Shown here: positions 33,576-41,507 of the stretch, piece by piece
Position numbering within the stretch: the stretch's first letter is position 1
How the letters are laid out: each line of letters opens with the position of its first letter
Assembly (NCBI RefSeq): GCF_002803515.1
Contig: NZ_PHQX01000001.1
Span: 1,116,001 to 1,180,000 of the forward strand
Direction of reading: 5' to 3'
DNA from: Stenotrophomonas lactitubi
GTDB lineage: Bacteria; Pseudomonadota; Gammaproteobacteria; Xanthomonadales; Xanthomonadaceae
DNA: 64,000 nt
Notes under the pieces: generated by a model
Seen by the model: only the letters and a program-made list of their open reading frames with translations
What the model was told of the DNA's origin: nothing
The model's database searches: none
Position numbers and translations under genes: made by a program

Positions 33576-33592
33576 CTATCCCCAGGGGATAG
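33576..33592. promoter_or_regulatory. Palindromic operator candidate, copy 3
   Basis: CTATCCCC-A-GGGGATAG, 17 bp, with the central base changed to A so that the palindrome is kept. It lies 115 bp from copy 2 in the same 315-bp gene-free region, an arrangement that would allow looping between sites. Confidence 0.68.
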
Positions 33593-33639
33593 CTCTACTG
33601 GAAGCCACCGGCATCCACTTCACCACCTTGCAGGCCCGC

Positions 33640-34902
33640 TCACTTGCTGGCGAGCAGGTTGCGCAGCCGCTCGATGTGCTGCCTGGCGACTTCTGGCGGC
33701 ACAGGCTTGCCCTGCGGCTGGGATGGTGGCGGTGCTGGTGGTAGCGGCCGCTCGTTCGGCGCAACGGGCGCCGATGGCGCGTCCTTCTTGGCCCAGGCGT
33801 TGAACTCGCCATGGATGGCCCGCTGGATGATGCCGAACAGATACCCTGCAGGATTGCGGATGCCATGGTTGCTGCATCGTGCAGCCCATTCGTCCAGCAC
33901 GGCCTGCCTCAGCGCAGCATCGACCTGCTGTAGTGCCACCCTCGCACCTGTCTGCTGCTCTGCCTTCAGTTCCGCGAAGCGTTTGGGCCATTGCAGGTCG
34001 CCCAGCGCGCGCGCATGCGCTTGTGCCTGCGCGGTAGTACGTACTTCATTAATACGACTACTACGTACTGTACGGGCCTGCTTCGGATTCCGAAGAGAGG
34101 CCTCTGGCGCGGGTTTCGACCCTGCTTCGTATTCCGAAGTGGGATCGTCAGGATTCCGAAGAAGGCTCGTCGCCCCTTCTTCGGATTCGTGCGTGGCGTC
34201 CTCCTGTGGATAACTTTCGTGCGCCCCGACGCCCTGGCTGGCGAGGCGTTCGGCCAGGACTTGCAGCCTCGATGGCAGGGTGCGCCCGGCCAGCATCGGG
34301 TCTTCGCCGATTTCCTTGAGGGTGTGCAGGCCTACGATCTGCACGGCTTTGGCCGAATGGCCGAGAGCCTGGCTGACGAGTTGCAGGTAGTCCGGGTCGA
34401 GCTGCATCGCTTCAAAGGGGGTCAGCGGCTCGTCGTGCAGGACATAGAGGTTGCCGAGGATGCGGCCGGTCTTGGCGTCGCGCCGTCGCCGCACCAGGCT
34501 CAGCCATCGAGTCAGCCGCAGCAGCGTCAGTGCTCGCGCCACGGTTTCGTGCGAGGCTTGCCCGGCGCAGGGCATCGACGCCAGCCAGGGCCGAAGCTGT
34601 TCATACGTCGGGAACGCCGTCACGCCATCGTCGTTGAGCATCAGCCGGAAGACCTGCCAGGCATTGCGCTCCAGCGGCGTCAGGCGACGGTCGAGGAACA
34701 GCCGTCGCGGTACGGTCTCGTGCCGGTTGCCGCTGAACAGGAAGGCATCGCCAGACGCCGGACCAGTGGGCATCGCGACAGGTGTAGGTGTGGGCGGGGG
34801 CGCGTCGGCGTTGGGCTTGGGCACAAGGTCTTTCAGCGCAGCGTCGAACAGGTCTGCGAGTGCGATGGGGCCACGACGTGGTGCGGTGTCGTCCACGGCC
34901 AT
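33640..34902 (-). CDS. STY4528 family pathogenicity-island replication protein
   Basis: 420 residues. N-terminal DLFDAALKDLVPKPNADAPPP linker, then a domain with NRHETVPRRLFLDRRLTPLERNAWQVFRLML and ARALTLLRLTRWLSLVRRRRD, which reads like a winged-helix replication-initiator domain. A low-complexity stretch follows (SEEGATSLLRNPDDPTSEYE), then a helical C-terminal part ending IERLRNLLASK. The family is the candidate initiator of ICE replication. Start at 34902 follows GGGG; the longer frame overlaps DUF2857. Confidence 0.86.
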   Translation of the reverse strand: MAVDDTAPRRGPIALADLFDAALKDLVPKPNADAPPPTPTPVAMPTGPASGDAFLFSGNRHETVPRRLFLDRRLTPLERNAWQVFRLMLNDDGVTAFPTYEQLRPWLASMPCAGQASHETVARALTLLRLTRWLSLVRRRRDAKTGRILGNLYVLHDEPLTPFEAMQLDPDYLQLVSQALGHSAKAVQIVGLHTLKEIGEDPMLAGRTLPSRLQVLAERLASQGVGAHESYPQEDATHESEEGATSLLRNPDDPTSEYEAGSKPAPEASLRNPKQARTVRSSRINEVRTTAQAQAHARALGDLQWPKRFAELKAEQQTGARVALQQVDAALRQAVLDEWAARCSNHGIRNPAGYLFGIIQRAIHGEFNAWAKKDAPSAPVAPNERPLPPAPPPSQPQGKPVPPEVARQHIERLRNLLASK

Positions 34903-34904
34903 GG

Positions 34905-35465
34905 TTACCCCAATCCTTGATCGACCCAGCTCTTGATCGAAGCCCAGACCACCGACAGAGGCAGCGACATGCCTTCGGCGAGGTCCATGGCGGCATCGAG
35001 GATGGAGGTTTCGTCTTCGAGATCGACGTTCCTGCTGCTGGTCACGGCCTTCCATTGCCGCCACAGCTCCGTGTCCTGCTTCTCGTCCAGCACGGGATGG
35101 CGACCCTTGCGCTTGGGCAGGCCGAGGATTTCGCGGCGAAGCGCCACTTCCTGGTGGGTCAGGCCGTAGAAGCGGCTGACCATTTCGGTGCTCGCGCCGA
35201 GGCGCAGCATGCGATCGACCGTGGCGATCTCCTTCTCCACATCCTGCGCCTGCCTGAGCAGACGCCGGAGCACTTCGCGGTTGACCGTCACCGAGCACCA
35301 CGAGACGTTGGCGTTGGCCAGCACGCTGATCAGCGCGGGATGCTTGAGGGCGTCCAGCTCTTCCTCGCCAAACCCCATCAGCTTGCAGCGGCGCAGTTGC
35401 CCATTGCGCAGGTCATAGAGGGCCTGGGCGATGACGGCCTGGTTGAGTGGGTGTGGTGCGGACAT
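34905..35465 (-). CDS. DUF2857 family ICE protein
   Basis: 186 residues. NQAVIAQALYDLRNGQLRRCKLMGF is followed by a helix-turn-helix-like segment, GASTEMVSRFYGLTHQEVALRREILGLP (about 93-120), typical of DUF2857. A DNA-binding role near the replication and partition genes is likely. It is 15 bp after parB and 2 bp before the STY4528 gene, firmly in the operon. Confidence 0.88.
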   Translation of the reverse strand: MSAPHPLNQAVIAQALYDLRNGQLRRCKLMGFGEEELDALKHPALISVLANANVSWCSVTVNREVLRRLLRQAQDVEKEIATVDRMLRLGASTEMVSRFYGLTHQEVALRREILGLPKRKGRHPVLDEKQDTELWRQWKAVTSSRNVDLEDETSILDAAMDLAEGMSLPLSVVWASIKSWVDQGLG

Positions 35466-35480
35466 GCTGGTCTCCCTCGG

Positions 35481-37118
35481 TCACGTTCCAGGGTCCGCAG
35501 CGCCGGCGTCCAGGTCGAGCAGACGGCGGGCCAGCCGCAGCAGCCGGAACAGCTTGACCAGTGCGGTGTCGCTCAGGCGCCGGGTTGCGTCGCCTTGTCC
35601 GTGCAGCAACGCCGACAGGTCGATGACGAATTGCCTGTTATCCAAGCCGACGTCGGCGAGCTGCTGACCGGCCATGCATGCCAGCAGCGCCAGGACGGCA
35701 CGGCCCAGCGGCTCCAGGTCTTGGGCGTGGGCACGGCAGGCGAAACCGATGCCGTCTGGACGGTCATCGATGCACTCGTCCAGGCGAGCCTCGCCCGCGA
35801 TCTCGCGGGCGAACTGCGCGACGTGGATGCGCAGGCGCTCGGGCGTGTCCAGGCTCGCGTCGATGTGCCAGACGTCGGAAATCGGGTAGAGACCGCCTGC
35901 TTGGACGGGAATGGACTGCAAGACGTTGGCCGAGAAATCGGGCAGCGCATCCCCCAGCTCGTCGGCGACCATCCGCTGAATGGATTGCAGCCGCTCCGTC
36001 GTCGGTGCAGGCGAAACGATGTGCCCCTGCAGCCGATCACCAGGAGCAGCCATGGGGCTTCCTGCGGGTGAGCCGTCCGACCCTGAGCCGCCCTCGCGCT
36101 CGCGCGACCCAGGTGTGGCTGCCGGCGTCGGGGCCGATGGGGCCGGCGCCGCGGGCGGGCGTGCCATGGTGTCAGGCTCAGGCAGCGTGGGCGGTGCCGT
36201 TGGTGGGGTCGGATCGCTGACCAGGGCGCGATGGCGGCTTTCGGATTCGGTGAGGTCGAGCGCCAGTACGTCGTAGTCGATGCCGAGCAGTTCGGACATT
36301 TGGCCGATCAGCTCGTCCTGCACGCGCTGGGGGGCGAACTCGTCGGCCTGCGTGTCGAACTGCGACAGCACCTCCTGAAAGAAGTCATCGAAGTCCTGTA
36401 CCAGTAGTGTGCGGCCTTTGGCGTAGCGCTCCCACGCGAGCATGCAGGCCTTGCGCATGACCGACAGGCGTTCGACCTGGTGGCGGCCGAGCCCGCCATA
36501 GAGCACGGTCGGGATCGCCGGCAGGAGGTAGCGCACCGCGTCGTTCATCCGGCTGATGTGCGACTGCTGGACCGGGAAACCATCGGCGGCGAGGCGGCGT
36601 GCCAGTTCGGACTGGCTCAGGGCGGCGCCGCTTTCCTGCTCGTAGAACTCGCGCGCCTTCTCGACGCCGAGGGCGCGCTCGATGAACGTCAGGCCTCCAC
36701 GCAATTCGTTCTCGGCCAGGTGGCCGGTCAGCATGACGACTTCGCCGCGGCTAGGCCACGGCCGGAACAGGCACGATATGCGAAAGAACCGCTCGTCCTT
36801 GGTCTCCGACCACAGTTCGCGCAGGATCGCTAGGCGCGTGTTGCCGCCGTTGCGAATGATGTAGTGGTCCTCGCCCGGGCGCCGGGTGATCGCCGGGGCT
36901 GCGTCCAGGCCGCGCTCGCGGATGGACGCCTTGATGTCCTCGTAGGCCGGGTTGCGCTTCTTCCTGGGATCGTGGTCGTAGGGGCGCAACTGGTCCAGGG
37001 TCACGACCATGGGCGTGTCGGCGATCGGGTCGCTCAAGGCCGAGGTGGACGGGCCGCTGCGCTCGAACCCGGCCGCGAGCAGCTTGCCGGCCATCTGCTG
37101 GGAGGTCATTTCAGCCAT
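35481..37118 (-). CDS. parB: ICE ParB family protein (TIGR03764)
   Basis: 545 residues. The ParB/Srx-like N-terminal domain shows LDQLRPYDHDPRKKRNPAYEDIKASI, RNGGNTRLAILREL and a helix-turn-helix region LSQSELARRLAADGFPVQQSHISRM. A Pro/Ala-rich linker and a second helical domain follow, so it is longer than plasmid ParB. It probably binds a centromere-like site on the ICE. The start at 37118 has AGGGAGG and overlaps the HicA-like gene by 8 bp; the upstream extension is a shadow of that gene. Confidence 0.9.
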   Translation of the reverse strand: MAEMTSQQMAGKLLAAGFERSGPSTSALSDPIADTPMVVTLDQLRPYDHDPRKKRNPAYEDIKASIRERGLDAAPAITRRPGEDHYIIRNGGNTRLAILRELWSETKDERFFRISCLFRPWPSRGEVVMLTGHLAENELRGGLTFIERALGVEKAREFYEQESGAALSQSELARRLAADGFPVQQSHISRMNDAVRYLLPAIPTVLYGGLGRHQVERLSVMRKACMLAWERYAKGRTLLVQDFDDFFQEVLSQFDTQADEFAPQRVQDELIGQMSELLGIDYDVLALDLTESESRHRALVSDPTPPTAPPTLPEPDTMARPPAAPAPSAPTPAATPGSREREGGSGSDGSPAGSPMAAPGDRLQGHIVSPAPTTERLQSIQRMVADELGDALPDFSANVLQSIPVQAGGLYPISDVWHIDASLDTPERLRIHVAQFAREIAGEARLDECIDDRPDGIGFACRAHAQDLEPLGRAVLALLACMAGQQLADVGLDNRQFVIDLSALLHGQGDATRRLSDTALVKLFRLLRLARRLLDLDAGAADPGT

Positions 37119-37359
37119 GGCGGCCTCCCTGCACTGGGGACCGGGCCTCGCGCTCGGCGCGGCGGATTTGCGCGCGGGCGTTGAGGGCGGCCCGGTGGTC
37201 ACTGGCCGTCGAACTGGTGTAGATCGCGGCGCAGCCGGCCTTGGTGAATTTGAGGTGGCCGCCCGGCGTGCGCTTGACGTGCCAGCCCTCGCCGACGGCG
37301 AATTCGATCAGGGCGCGCAGCCGCTTATGGCCTCGGGCCAGTTCATGTGCGCTCGCCAT
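37111..37359 (-). CDS. HicA/dsRBD-fold small protein (Shi-like)
   Basis: 82 residues. The segment GWHVKRTPGGHLKFTKAG (about 26-43) is the HicA/YcfA signature, including the His in GGHLKF that is catalytic in HicA toxins. There is no HicB antitoxin beside it. It sits between parA and parB, the place of shi in ICEclc, where parA-shi restrains host cell division in transfer-competent cells; equivalence is inferred from order and size. Start at 37359 follows GGGAGG and overlaps parA by 17 bp. Confidence 0.8.
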   Translation of the reverse strand: MASAHELARGHKRLRALIEFAVGEGWHVKRTPGGHLKFTKAGCAAIYTSSTASDHRAALNARAQIRRAEREARSPVQGGRHG

Positions 37360-38218
37360 GGGGCCTCCCGGTATCCAGAGGAAATGGCGGGCGGCCGGAC
37401 ACCGTGGCAAATCGGTGCTGCCATTGCGGGAACAGTTCGCCGGCGAGGCCGCGGATGGTGTCGAGTGCGGCGGGGGCGACTCTGCCCGGTGGCTGGCGGT
37501 ATTCGACCCGATGCACTGGCAGGCCGCGCGTCGCGGCGCGCGGATAGGCTTCGATGGCCGGCACGTCGGTGGTCAGCACGCGGATGCCGGCGTGGTCCTG
37601 GAACAGTTCGCGCAAGGCCTGTTGGATCAGCCGGGCGTTCGCCGACACCGGGTGGACCCGGTTGATGAGCAGATGCAGCGGCGGCGGCTCGATGCCCAGG
37701 TGCCGGTACGGAGCGATGTCCTCCAGCAACTGCATGGTGCCGCGCCGCAGTTCGCGGGCGGCGAGGATTTCCGGGGTCACGGGTGACAGCGCGAGATCGG
37801 AAGCGAGCACCGCCATCTCCAGCGTCACCGAACGCGCGCCCTGGGTGTCGATCAGCACCAGGTCGTAGAGAGGAGCCAGCATGGGCAGCAGGTGCCGCAG
37901 CCGCAGGCGCCCATCCGGCGCGTGCAGCAACAAGGTGCTCAGCTCGCCCCGGTGGTCGTTGGACAGCACCAGGTCCAGGCCCGTAATGATCGTGCGGGAC
38001 ACGAGCTGGCCGAGGTCGCGCTCGTTGAAGGCCAGCAGCTCATAGATGCCACCAGGCGCACGGTGTCCCAGTTCGTAGTAGGACGACAAGGTGGGCTGCA
38101 CGTCGAGATCGAGCAGCAGCACGCGCAGCCCCGCGTCGGCGACGAGCCCGCCCAGGTTCGCGGCAGTGGTGGTCTTGCCGACGCCACCTTTCGTTGAAAT
38201 GATGGATACAACCTGCAT
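37343..38218 (-). CDS. parA: ParA family ATPase
   Basis: 291 residues. Deviant Walker A KGGVGKTT (10-17) with the signature lysine, Walker A' LLLDLDVQPTLSSYY (34-48) and Walker B-like LVLIDTQGA are visible, so it is a ParA/MinD ATPase. It should help to keep the excised or replicating ICE. The C-terminal region contains RPPGRVAPAALDTIRGL-like sequence. It is the second gene of the alpA operon. Confidence 0.93.
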   Translation of the reverse strand: MQVVSIISTKGGVGKTTTAANLGGLVADAGLRVLLLDLDVQPTLSSYYELGHRAPGGIYELLAFNERDLGQLVSRTIITGLDLVLSNDHRGELSTLLLHAPDGRLRLRHLLPMLAPLYDLVLIDTQGARSVTLEMAVLASDLALSPVTPEILAARELRRGTMQLLEDIAPYRHLGIEPPPLHLLINRVHPVSANARLIQQALRELFQDHAGIRVLTTDVPAIEAYPRAATRGLPVHRVEYRQPPGRVAPAALDTIRGLAGELFPQWQHRFATVSGRPPFPLDTGRPHGERT

Positions 38219-38260
38219 GGCGTTCTCCGTGTGAGGATGGAAGGTCCGCGGGAGAATGGG

Positions 38261-38473
38261 TCAGGCCCGGTTGTTGACGCGCTCGGCGATCCACTGATCG
38301 ATTTCGATGGAATCCCAGCCGACGGCGCGCACACCCAGGCGCAGCGCCTTGGGGAACTTGCCCGCGCGCATCAGGTTGTAGAGGTGGGCGCGCTTGAAGC
38401 CGGACTTCGATTCGACTTCTTCCAGGCGCAGGATGCGGCGCTCGTTGGGCGGCAGAACAGGTGTTTGCGACAT
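38261..38473 (-). CDS. alpA: AlpA family transcriptional regulator
   Basis: 70 residues from the ATG at 38473. A MerR-like helix-turn-helix is seen in ILRLEEVESKSGFKRAHLYNLMRAGKFPKALRLG, with the AlpA hallmark GWDSIEIDQWI near the end. AGGAG lies 8 bp before this ATG; a GTG three codons earlier would overlap the site. In ICEclc alpA starts the par operon under control of the ICE bistability switch. A short palindrome at 38547-38560 lies in its promoter region. Confidence 0.9.
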   Translation of the reverse strand: MSQTPVLPPNERRILRLEEVESKSGFKRAHLYNLMRAGKFPKALRLGVRAVGWDSIEIDQWIAERVNNRA

Positions 38474-38546
38474 GGCGGTCACTCCTGAACGCTCAGTGGC
38501 GTTTGTTGGCGTGACCTCTATTCAATAGACATGGCTACGGAAAGAC

Positions 38547-38560
38547 ATTGCAAATGCAAT
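38547..38560. promoter_or_regulatory. Inverted repeat in the alpA promoter region
   Basis: ATTGCA-AA-TGCAAT, two 6-base arms with a 2-base spacer, 74 bp upstream of the alpA start, in a short AT-rich stretch. A candidate operator for the par operon or for AlpA autoregulation. Confidence 0.5.
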
Positions 38561-38591
38561 CTCCGCGACTGCACATACAAGCTGGCAATCC

Positions 38592-39338
38592 TCAGAGGGT
38601 GGCGCTATGCAGCCGGCGTCTGGCCGTGGCGAACTTGCCGTTCAACGTCCGCTCGGCGATCCCCATGACGCCATGGTGATGGGCGACCAATGCGCTTACG
38701 ACAGCCTCTTGCGTTTTGAAGCTGGAGTACGGTGTGCCCGAGGGCGATTGGCCGAGCATCAGCTCCAATATGCCGCCGATGATGTTCAGGTAGGTGGCTT
38801 CGGCCCGATCACTGATTGGGTACTGCGCGCAGGCCGGGATGATTTTGGACTGTTTGAGCAGTGCGTCGTGCTTGTCTTGCAGCTCGCGGAGTTGGCGCTT
38901 GGACTGCTCCAGGGCAGATTTGAGGGCCAAGCGCTCGACCAGCATGGCCTGCCCGGTTTCCAGAGAGATGGAGGGATGGGCGATGCGCTCGCTGCGCGAG
39001 AAGAGAAAGCCGGGGCGCTGTTCGGGGTAGTGCTGGCGCATCCAACGCTTCAGATCGACGTGACGGACAGTGAGATCAGGGGAGTCGATCAGCGCGGTGT
39101 CGTGCGTCGTGATGCCGTTCCTCCCGAAAGGAAGTTCCGCATTGAGGATGCCATCGTAGATGCGTTCGGTATACAGCCTCAGCTCACCCCAACGTGGGCA
39201 ATCCAACGACTGTGGCAGGTTCCTTGACGACGAGACCGAAGTGAGGATGACATGCTCAAACCGCAGAAGCCCAGCCCACCGGAGGGAGGCTTCGATCGGA
39301 CGATAGAACACCTTCGATGCTGGTGCATTGTGGTTCAT
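38592..39338 (-). CDS. ICE right-end protein, unknown function
   Basis: 248 residues from the ATG at 39338, which has AGGAG 8 bp upstream. The N-terminal half is beta/alpha (FYRPIEASLRWAGLL), the middle has a coiled coil (LALKSALEQSKRQLRELQDKHDALLKQ) and the C-terminal 60 residues, YLNIIGGILELMLGQSPSGTPYSSF onward, match a small domain often found in prophage and ICE proteins and thought to bind nucleic acid. Last complete gene before attR. Function unknown. Confidence 0.76.
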   Translation of the reverse strand: MNHNAPASKVFYRPIEASLRWAGLLRFEHVILTSVSSSRNLPQSLDCPRWGELRLYTERIYDGILNAELPFGRNGITTHDTALIDSPDLTVRHVDLKRWMRQHYPEQRPGFLFSRSERIAHPSISLETGQAMLVERLALKSALEQSKRQLRELQDKHDALLKQSKIIPACAQYPISDRAEATYLNIIGGILELMLGQSPSGTPYSSFKTQEAVVSALVAHHHGVMGIAERTLNGKFATARRRLHSATL

Positions 39339-39768
39339 GCTCCCATCTCCTTCCAGGAGAACTACATGGCCGACTCCTTTGGCGCCAACCTCATGGCCGG
39401 GCAGTTGTCTGTGGATGAAGCGAGTCCCGAGTCTCGCTTCTCCATGAGCCGCGAGCACTTTTCAGTAGCTCAAGTCAGTGGTAGCCGCCATGTGCTCAAT
39501 GTGTAAGAATCCGTGAGTGGTAGGTTGATCGGTCCTGTCGCTGATCAACACGAAGAATGGCGCTCACACTGGCAGCGTCATGCGTTACCGCAATCTCATC
39601 AAGAGCAATTTGTCATGGTGTGATACCCCTGCGGTTTCACAGGGCGCAATAGGCGCGCAGTGGCTTCTAGATGCCAAGGCAGGCGTACTGATCCCGAGCC
39701 TGTCATGCGTTCCCAGGTATCCTGATATACCGATAAAGAATCGCGCATCCAGTCCCAGTGACTAGCGT
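39339..39768. other. Gene-poor ICE right end
   Basis: 430 bp with no convincing gene. It lies between the last ICE gene and the IS66 relic. Some short frames exist without ribosome sites. I see no clear repeat. Confidence 0.5.
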
Positions 39769-40127
39769 ATGGGTTCTTCCCGCGCAACTCGCGCAGACGG
39801 GTATGGGTGGTCGCTTCTGCAGCGAGCCGGTGTGCCGAACAGCCCAGGCACGGCGAGAGCCATGCAGTCCAACCTTGGTCGCCGGGAGGCGCTAACGACG
39901 ACAGGCGTCTGCCGCCAGACAACAACCGCGTCGAGAGGCAAATTCGTCCAGTGGCACTTCAAAGGGCGAACCAGTTGTTCGTCGGTAGCTTGCGTGCCGG
40001 TCAGCGCGCTGTTTCGGTGATGAGCCTGGTGCGCTCGGCTCGGCCCAACGGGCATGACCTCTATGCGGACTTGCGTGACGTGCTCGAATGCCTTTCGACG
40101 CAGCTAGCCAAGCATATGGAAAGGTGA
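39769..40127 (+). pseudogene. IS66 family transposase (TnpC) C-terminal remnant, frameshifted
   Basis: The frame ending at 40127 contains LPPDNNRVERQIRPVALQRA, LFVGSLRAGQRAVSVMSLV and NGHDLYADLRDVLECLSTQ, the well-known C-terminal core of IS66 TnpC. The piece just upstream continues in another frame (LLQRAGVPNSPGTARAMQSNL from about 39820), so at least one frameshift is present. Only about 110 of some 500 residues remain and no IS ends are apparent. It is a decayed insertion in the ICE right end. Confidence 0.8.
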
Positions 40128-40329
40128 TCATTGGTGAGTTCGAGACCACCGTAGCCGGCGATGAACGAGGTGTGGGGACGATGCGCTGAGGAGGTGTCCT
40201 TGGACCTTACTGGAAGTTTCTGGACGAACTTGTTGCCGAGGGTGAAAAATGAGGCTACAATTAAGGTCTTCGCTAGTCAAGCCAGCGAAGAAAGTGATTG
40301 GGAAACAACGGCTTACGGTCTTAGTAAAC

Positions 40330-40347
40330 GTCTCGTTTCCCGCTCCA
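40330..40347 (+). repeat. attR: 18-bp copy of tRNA-Gly 3' end
   Basis: GTCTCGTTTCCCGCTCCA here is identical to the last 18 bases of the complete tRNA-Gly at 40560-40577; flanks differ on both sides. It is directly followed by a tRNA-type terminator, so the chromosome resumes here. This is the usual core site of ICEclc-type integrases. Confidence 0.85.
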
Positions 40348-40355
40348 GATTACAC

Positions 40356-40385
40356 AGGGCCCCGGTTGGGGCCTTGTTTTTCTCC
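40356..40385 (+). terminator. Terminator of the tRNA-Gly gene interrupted by the ICE
   Basis: Stem GGCCCC / GGGGCC with loop GGTT, then a T run at about 40375-40381. Its position 9 bp after the attR core suggests it served an upstream tRNA-Gly gene now separated from it by the ICE. Confidence 0.78.
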
Positions 40386-40501
40386 CGCCACGGCAAGGCG
40401 GGGCACGTTGAGCCACAAGGCTTTGCGCGCAGTCAGAAAAGTGAAAAGTGTTGTGAAATGGCTGGTGTGTGTCCCGGGCTTCCGGTACCATGACGGCTTA
40501 T

Positions 40502-40577
<76 letters not shown>

Positions 40578-40643
40578 TGTTCCGACAGGCCCCATCGCGG
40601 GGTTTTGTCATGTCAGGGGCGTCGTTCCTGATCGCAGTACGTT

Positions 40644-40717
40644 GGCCTCATGGCAGAGTGGCTATGCACCGGATTGCAAATCCGTTTACAGCGGTTCGAT
40701 TCCGCTTGAGGCCTCCA
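40644..40717 (+). tRNA. tRNA-Cys (anticodon GCA)
   Basis: 74 bases with CCA. Acceptor GGCCTCA / TGAGGCC, anticodon loop in CCGGATTGCAAATCCG and T-arm GCGGTTCGATTCCGC are present. It lies 66 bp after tRNA-Gly and is followed by a strong terminator, so both are one transcript. Confidence 0.96.
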
Positions 40718-40721
40718 ATTG

Positions 40722-40750
40722 AAAAGCCCTGATTTCGATCAGGGCTTTTT
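40722..40750 (+). terminator. Terminator of the tRNA-Gly/tRNA-Cys transcript
   Basis: AAAAGCCCTGA pairs with TCAGGGCTTTT around loop TTTCGA, ending in a T run. Confidence 0.9.
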
Positions 40751-40843
40751 CTTTGCGCGCAATCCGGCGCCGGCAGGCTGTACCAAAATGCACATGCGAC
40801 CCGGCGGGGGCGGCTGCTAACGTCGCCGCACTTCTCTTCAGCA

Positions 40844-41416
40844 GTGGTGACCGCAGTGCGAAACCTGGCGATCCAGCAGGCCGTGTACATCCCCCTCGGC
40901 GCGATGCTGGCACTGATCGCTTTTGCATTCACCGTGCCCGGCTACCACTCGCTCTCGCAGCACCTCAGCGAACTTGGCCTGCTGCCGGGGCTGCAAGCCA
41001 AGGCGGTGCAGGCCGGCCCGGTGGCTAGTGGCTCGGCCATCATCCTCTTCAGCCTTGCGTTGCTCGCCCAGGGCCGCCGTTTCGCGCTCACTGCGCTCAC
41101 CTCCACCCTGTTCGGGGTGTCCATGGTCAGCAATGGCGTCTTCACCATCGGCAGCCCCATGCATGGCCTCTATGGCATCGGCATCTTCTCGATCCTGACC
41201 CCGCTGCTGTTCCTCGCAGAGCTGGGCCCACAGGCGTCAACGCGGATGGCATGGTTTGCGCGCGCCAGCTCGCTGCTGGGCATGGCCTATCTGTGGCTGA
41301 TGATGTCCGGCTTCGATCCGGAGCCCTATCGCGGCCTCACCCAGCGCCTTGCGCTGCTGCCGGCGTTCGGCTGGTACACCCTGGCGGCGCTGGAGCTGCG
41401 TTCATTCCGGCGCTGA
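40844..41416 (+). CDS. DUF998 family membrane protein
   Basis: 190 residues from a GTG start; no good ribosome site is seen, so the start is uncertain by a few codons. Six hydrophobic segments (for instance 16-34, 60-78, 82-105) and the pattern YHSLSQHLSELG, SGSAIILFSLAL, SNGVFTIGSPMHGLYGIG fit the DUF998 family. Function unknown. First chromosomal protein gene after the ICE. Confidence 0.8.
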   Translation: MVTAVRNLAIQQAVYIPLGAMLALIAFAFTVPGYHSLSQHLSELGLLPGLQAKAVQAGPVASGSAIILFSLALLAQGRRFALTALTSTLFGVSMVSNGVFTIGSPMHGLYGIGIFSILTPLLFLAELGPQASTRMAWFARASSLLGMAYLWLMMSGFDPEPYRGLTQRLALLPAFGWYTLAALELRSFRR

Positions 41417-41507
41417 TTCGCCGGGCGTGAGGGCATTTGCCCGGACACACGATCAGTCGTAGCGTATGGCCAAACGGGCCGCAGGGCCCGGGACAGGAGG
41501 TCTTGGC

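Larger units (their letters stand above)
1..40347. mobile_element. ICE of the ICEclc/PFGI-1 class, right-hand part
   Basis: The block holds the diagnostic gene set of this ICE class in the expected order: alpA, parA, a HicA/Shi-like gene, parB, DUF2857, STY4528, TIGR03761, DUF3158, ssb, topB, small conserved genes, a large helicase, a PilL-like lipoprotein and the TIGR0374x-0376x mating-pair genes with TraD. It ends at 40330-40347 in an 18-bp copy of the 3' end of tRNA-Gly, followed by a tRNA-type terminator and a complete tRNA-Gly. The left part, with the remaining transfer genes, integrase and attL, is outside the window. Element class is seen from gene content; the exact right boundary is inferred from the repeat. 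Confidence 0.93.

Noticed and set aside
37111..37359. Standard HicAB toxin-antitoxin pair
   Set aside because: No HicB-like gene on either side; the gene is embedded in the par operon.
40161..40493. Plus-strand frame running across attR
   Set aside because: It crosses the ICE/chromosome junction and the tRNA terminator, so it is accidental.
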